In this document: positions 5,949-8,553 of the stretch, in pieces | How the letters are laid out: the number at the start of each line of letters is the position of its first letter | How positions within the stretch are numbered: the first letter of the stretch is position 1 | Source of the DNA: an uncultured Clostridia bacterium | GTDB lineage: Bacteria > Bacillota > Clostridia > Lachnospirales > Lachnospiraceae | Direction: 5' to 3' | Assembly (NCBI GenBank): GCA_947178015.1 | Contig: CAMWWW010000087.1 | Location: 1 to 8,553, forward strand | DNA length: 8,553 nt | Position numbers and translations under genes: made by a program | Notes under the pieces: generated by a model | Told to the model about the DNA's origin: nothing | Databases searched by the model: none | The model's input: only the letters and a program-made list of their open reading frames with translations

Positions 5949-7879
5949 ACGATATCGCTATGTATACAAGTAAAGAATTGGATGAAAAATACCGTTACGA
6001 TGGAAAGGATCTGGGGGTTCATTGTACGGAGTCGGAGACGGTATTTAAGGTGTGGAGTCCTCTTGCAAGGAAGCTGGAGTTAAGGCTTTACAGAGAAGGA
6101 GATGGTAAAGCATGGCTTGTTAAGGAAATGCAGCCTGCCAAAAATGGGGTTTGGCAGCTTGCATTTCCTGAGAGCCTGCACGGCATGTATTATGATTATC
6201 TGGTTTGGAGGGACGGGGAAGCCGTGGAGACGGCAGATCCCTATGCGACTGGCTGTAATTGCAATGGAGACAGAAGCATGGTGGTGAACCTGCGGCTTAC
6301 CGACCCGCCGGGCTTTGACGCAGATGTTGCTCCAAAAAAGGGAGAAGAGCAGATTATCTATGAGCTGCATATCAAAGATTTTTCATATGATAAGGATAGC
6401 GGCGTGGAGGAGGCATATCGCGGAAAATATCTTGCATTTACTGTGCCGGGAACGAACGGGGAATATCCCACCTGTATGGAGTACTTAAAAAATCTAGGCA
6501 TCACACATGTTCATCTGCTGCCATTTTTTGATTATGGTTCGGTGAATGAAGCGGGAGATGAAAAGCAGTATAATTGGGGCTATGATCCGGTGAATTATAA
6601 TGTCCCGGAGGGCTCTTATGCGACGGATACCACGGACGGTACCGTGCGGATCAGAGAATGTAAGCAGATGATTCAGGCACTTCATAAAAATGGGATTCGT
6701 GTGGTGATGGATGTGGTCTATAATCATACCTACCGCGACGATTCGTGGCTTCAGAGGATGGTTCCGGGGTATTATTACCGCTATGAAAAAGACGGCAGCC
6801 TGTCCAATGGTTCTGCCTGTGGCAACGATATTGCCGCGGGCCGGGCTATGGTTGATAATTATATTGCAGATTCGGTTATGTACTGGGCGAAGGAATATCA
6901 TGTGGACGGATTTCGTTTTGATCTGATGGGACTTCTCACAGTGGAGCTGATGAATCGGATACGCGGCGAGCTGGATAGGGAGTTTGGCGCGGGCGAGAAA
7001 ATAATGTACGGCGAGCCGTGGAGGGCAGATGATTCCCCGATGGAGGACGGAACAAGGGCAGCTCTTAAGGAAAACGCATGTTACCTTGACGATGGAATCG
7101 GCATTTTCAGCGATGACACCAGAGATGTGATTAAGGGGCATGTGTTCTATGGAGAGGAGCCGGGTTTTGTAAATGGAGGAGAAAATCTTGAGAGTCTTGT
7201 CCTTCATGCCGTGACAGGCTGGAAGGATGGAGGAGCGGAGTTTTGTCCAAAGAGCTGTGCACAGATTATGAATTATGTCTCGGCACATGATAACTATACA
7301 CTTTGGGATAAATTGGTGCTGTCCATGCACGGGGACGATGATTTTTCCTCTTATCGGGAGGATGTGCTGGCTGCGAATAAGCTGGCAGCGTTTATCTATT
7401 TTACAAGTCAGGGAAATCTGTTTTTGCAGGCAGGAGAGGAGTTTGGCAGAACAAAGTTTGGAGAAGGCAACAGTTACTGCTCCTCGCCAGAGATCAATAT
7501 GTTGCGCTGGCATCAGACCGTGGAATGTAAGGGGCTTGTCTCTTACTATCAAGGGTTAATTCGGCTGAGAAAAAAGCTGCCGGGACTGTGCGATAAATCT
7601 CCGTCCGCTGTTTCGCGTATTTATAAAAAGAAGATACATAGGGAGGGTGTTGTTTCCTTTCGGCTAAATAATTGTGTACAGGAACACAAGGAGCCGTGGG
7701 ATGAGCTGCTGATCGTCTATAATGCGTCTTCTCTTGATTTTACATTGGAAGTGCCAGAAGGGCAGTGGGCGGTTCTGGCAGATGGCGGCGAGGCGGACTG
7801 CATAAAGGCAGTGGAAAAGAAAGTGCAAGTAGATGCGCGCAGTGGCATGCTGCTTGGAAGGAAGGTGGAATGTGTATGA
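5942..7879 (+). CDS. pulA: Type I pullulanase, cytoplasmic glucan debranching enzyme (GH13)
   Basis: 645 residues from GTG at 5942, or 639 from the ATG at 5960. It would hydrolyse alpha-1,6 branch points of imported maltodextrins or glycogen fragments. There is no signal peptide or membrane segment, so it acts inside the cell. The N-terminal carbohydrate-binding module of CBM48 type (about 12-105) contains YDGKDLG and FKVWSP. The type I pullulanase signature YNWGYDP is at 210-216. The GH13 catalytic regions follow in order: DVVYNH (257-262), GFRFDL with nucleophile D327, YGEPW with acid/base E358, and SAHDN with D450. A C-terminal beta domain ends the protein. All key residues are present. 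It begins 27 nt after malG and overlaps malQ by 4 nt, so it belongs to the same operon. A GlgX-type debranching enzyme is less likely, given the YNWGYDP signature. Confidence 0.93.
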   Translation: MRDDIAMYTSKELDEKYRYDGKDLGVHCTESETVFKVWSPLARKLELRLYREGDGKAWLVKEMQPAKNGVWQLAFPESLHGMYYDYLVWRDGEAVETADPYATGCNCNGDRSMVVNLRLTDPPGFDADVAPKKGEEQIIYELHIKDFSYDKDSGVEEAYRGKYLAFTVPGTNGEYPTCMEYLKNLGITHVHLLPFFDYGSVNEAGDEKQYNWGYDPVNYNVPEGSYATDTTDGTVRIRECKQMIQALHKNGIRVVMDVVYNHTYRDDSWLQRMVPGYYYRYEKDGSLSNGSACGNDIAAGRAMVDNYIADSVMYWAKEYHVDGFRFDLMGLLTVELMNRIRGELDREFGAGEKIMYGEPWRADDSPMEDGTRAALKENACYLDDGIGIFSDDTRDVIKGHVFYGEEPGFVNGGENLESLVLHAVTGWKDGGAEFCPKSCAQIMNYVSAHDNYTLWDKLVLSMHGDDDFSSYREDVLAANKLAAFIYFTSQGNLFLQAGEEFGRTKFGEGNSYCSSPEINMLRWHQTVECKGLVSYYQGLIRLRKKLPGLCDKSPSAVSRIYKKKIHREGVVSFRLNNCVQEHKEPWDELLIVYNASSLDFTLEVPEGQWAVLADGGEADCIKAVEKKVQVDARSGMLLGRKVECV

Positions 7880-8553
7880 AGCGGGGCAGTGGAATACTGC
7901 TTCCGATTGCCAGCCTGCCGTCAAAGTACGGAATTGGCTGTTTTTCAAAGGAAGCTTATCAATTTATTGACTGGCTTTGGGAGGCGGGGCAGAGCTATTG
8001 GCAGATTCTGCCCCTTTCTCCTACCAGTTACGGGGATTCTCCTTACCAATCGTTTTCGTCTTTTGCGGGGAATCCCTATTTTATCGATTTGGAGGCGCTG
8101 ATAGAAGAAGGTGTGCTTACGGAAGAGGAGTGCGAGGAGTGTGACTTTGGAAACTCTCCTGCACTGGTGGATTATGAAAAATTATATCGGCAGCGGTTTG
8201 GCTTGCTGCGTTTGGCATATGAGCGGAGCGATATTTCACATAATCCTGATTTTAACCATTTTGTGGAAGAGAACGCTTTCTGGTTGGAGGACTATGCGCT
8301 CTTTATGGCAGTAAAGCAGCGATTTGATGGTGCTTCTTGGATTGAGTGGGCGGAGGACATCAGAAAGAGATGGGGCTTTGCTCTTGATTATTATAGAAGA
8401 GAGTGCTATTTTGATATTGAATTTTATAAATATTTGCAGTTTCAATTTCAGCAACAGTGGGATAAATTAAAGACGTATGCAAAGGAAAAAGGAATACAGA
8501 TTATTGGCGATATTCCAATTTATGTGGCATTTGATTCATCCGATGCTTGGGCT
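7876..8553 (+). CDS. malQ: 4-alpha-glucanotransferase (amylomaltase, GH77), 3'-partial
   Basis: The first 226 residues of a protein that is open to the right edge; the family is usually about 500 residues. It transfers alpha-1,4 glucan chains between maltodextrins in the cytoplasm, releasing glucose and making longer chains for phosphorolysis. Recognised by the GH77 N-terminal features SGILLPIASLPSKYGIG (5-21), the substrate-site segment YGDSPYQSFSSFAGNPYFID (52-71), and GDIPIYVAFDSSDAW (211-225). The catalytic Asp/Glu/Asp residues lie beyond the window, so activity cannot be judged. The ATG overlaps the pullulanase stop (ATGA), and AAGGTGG (7862-7868) lies 7 nt upstream, suggesting translational coupling. 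Confidence 0.93.
   Translation, partial: MKRGSGILLPIASLPSKYGIGCFSKEAYQFIDWLWEAGQSYWQILPLSPTSYGDSPYQSFSSFAGNPYFIDLEALIEEGVLTEEECEECDFGNSPALVDYEKLYRQRFGLLRLAYERSDISHNPDFNHFVEENAFWLEDYALFMAVKQRFDGASWIEWAEDIRKRWGFALDYYRRECYFDIEFYKYLQFQFQQQWDKLKTYAKEKGIQIIGDIPIYVAFDSSDAWA

Noticed and set aside
6494..7552. Long open frame of 352 codons on the minus strand
   Set aside because: It lies wholly inside the pullulanase gene, whose catalytic motifs are all intact. The antisense product has no recognisable domain.
1..8553. CRISPR arrays, tRNA or rRNA genes, insertion sequences
   Set aside because: I saw no regular spaced repeats, no cloverleaf or rRNA-like stretches, and no transposase or terminal inverted repeats flanking a gene.

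Overview
The window looks like a chromosome segment of a low-to-moderate G+C, probably spore-forming Firmicute, most likely a Clostridia/Lachnospiraceae-type gut bacterium. This is inferred from strong AGGAGG-type ribosome binding sites, AT-rich intergenic DNA, a lipoprotein-type solute-binding protein, and a PdaB-like polysaccharide deacetylase. No species can be named from the sequence alone.

Layout. Positions 1-142 hold a G+C-rich edge with an unidentified reading frame that ends at 113, and possible RNA-like base pairing. On the minus strand lie a membrane-anchored, PdaB-like polysaccharide deacetylase (143-919) and, upstream of it, a LacI-family repressor (977-1987). A 390-base AT-rich divergent control region (1988-2377) carries a promoter for each direction and several repeated short words that could be operators. 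On the plus strand there is a compact maltodextrin operon: malE (solute-binding lipoprotein), malF and malG (permeases), a cytoplasmic type I pullulanase, and malQ (4-alpha-glucanotransferase), which runs off the right edge. Spacing is tight: 22 nt malE-malF, a 1-nt overlap malF-malG, 27 nt malG-pulA, and a 4-nt ATGA overlap pulA-malQ.

How the genes work together (inference from families and order). MalE captures maltodextrins outside the cell and MalFG carries them in, driven by an ATPase not encoded here, probably a shared MsmK/MalK-type subunit. In the cytoplasm the pullulanase cuts alpha-1,6 branches and MalQ redistributes alpha-1,4 glucan chains, preparing substrate for glucokinase or a phosphorylase that may lie downstream. 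The divergent LacI-family protein is the obvious candidate regulator. The deacetylase is probably an unrelated neighbour involved in cell wall or spore physiology.

Novelty. The gene set is a well-known type. The parts most worth checking are the repeated CGAAACTT and TGCACAA words in the control region, the short basic linker of the LacI-family protein, and the G+C-rich left edge.
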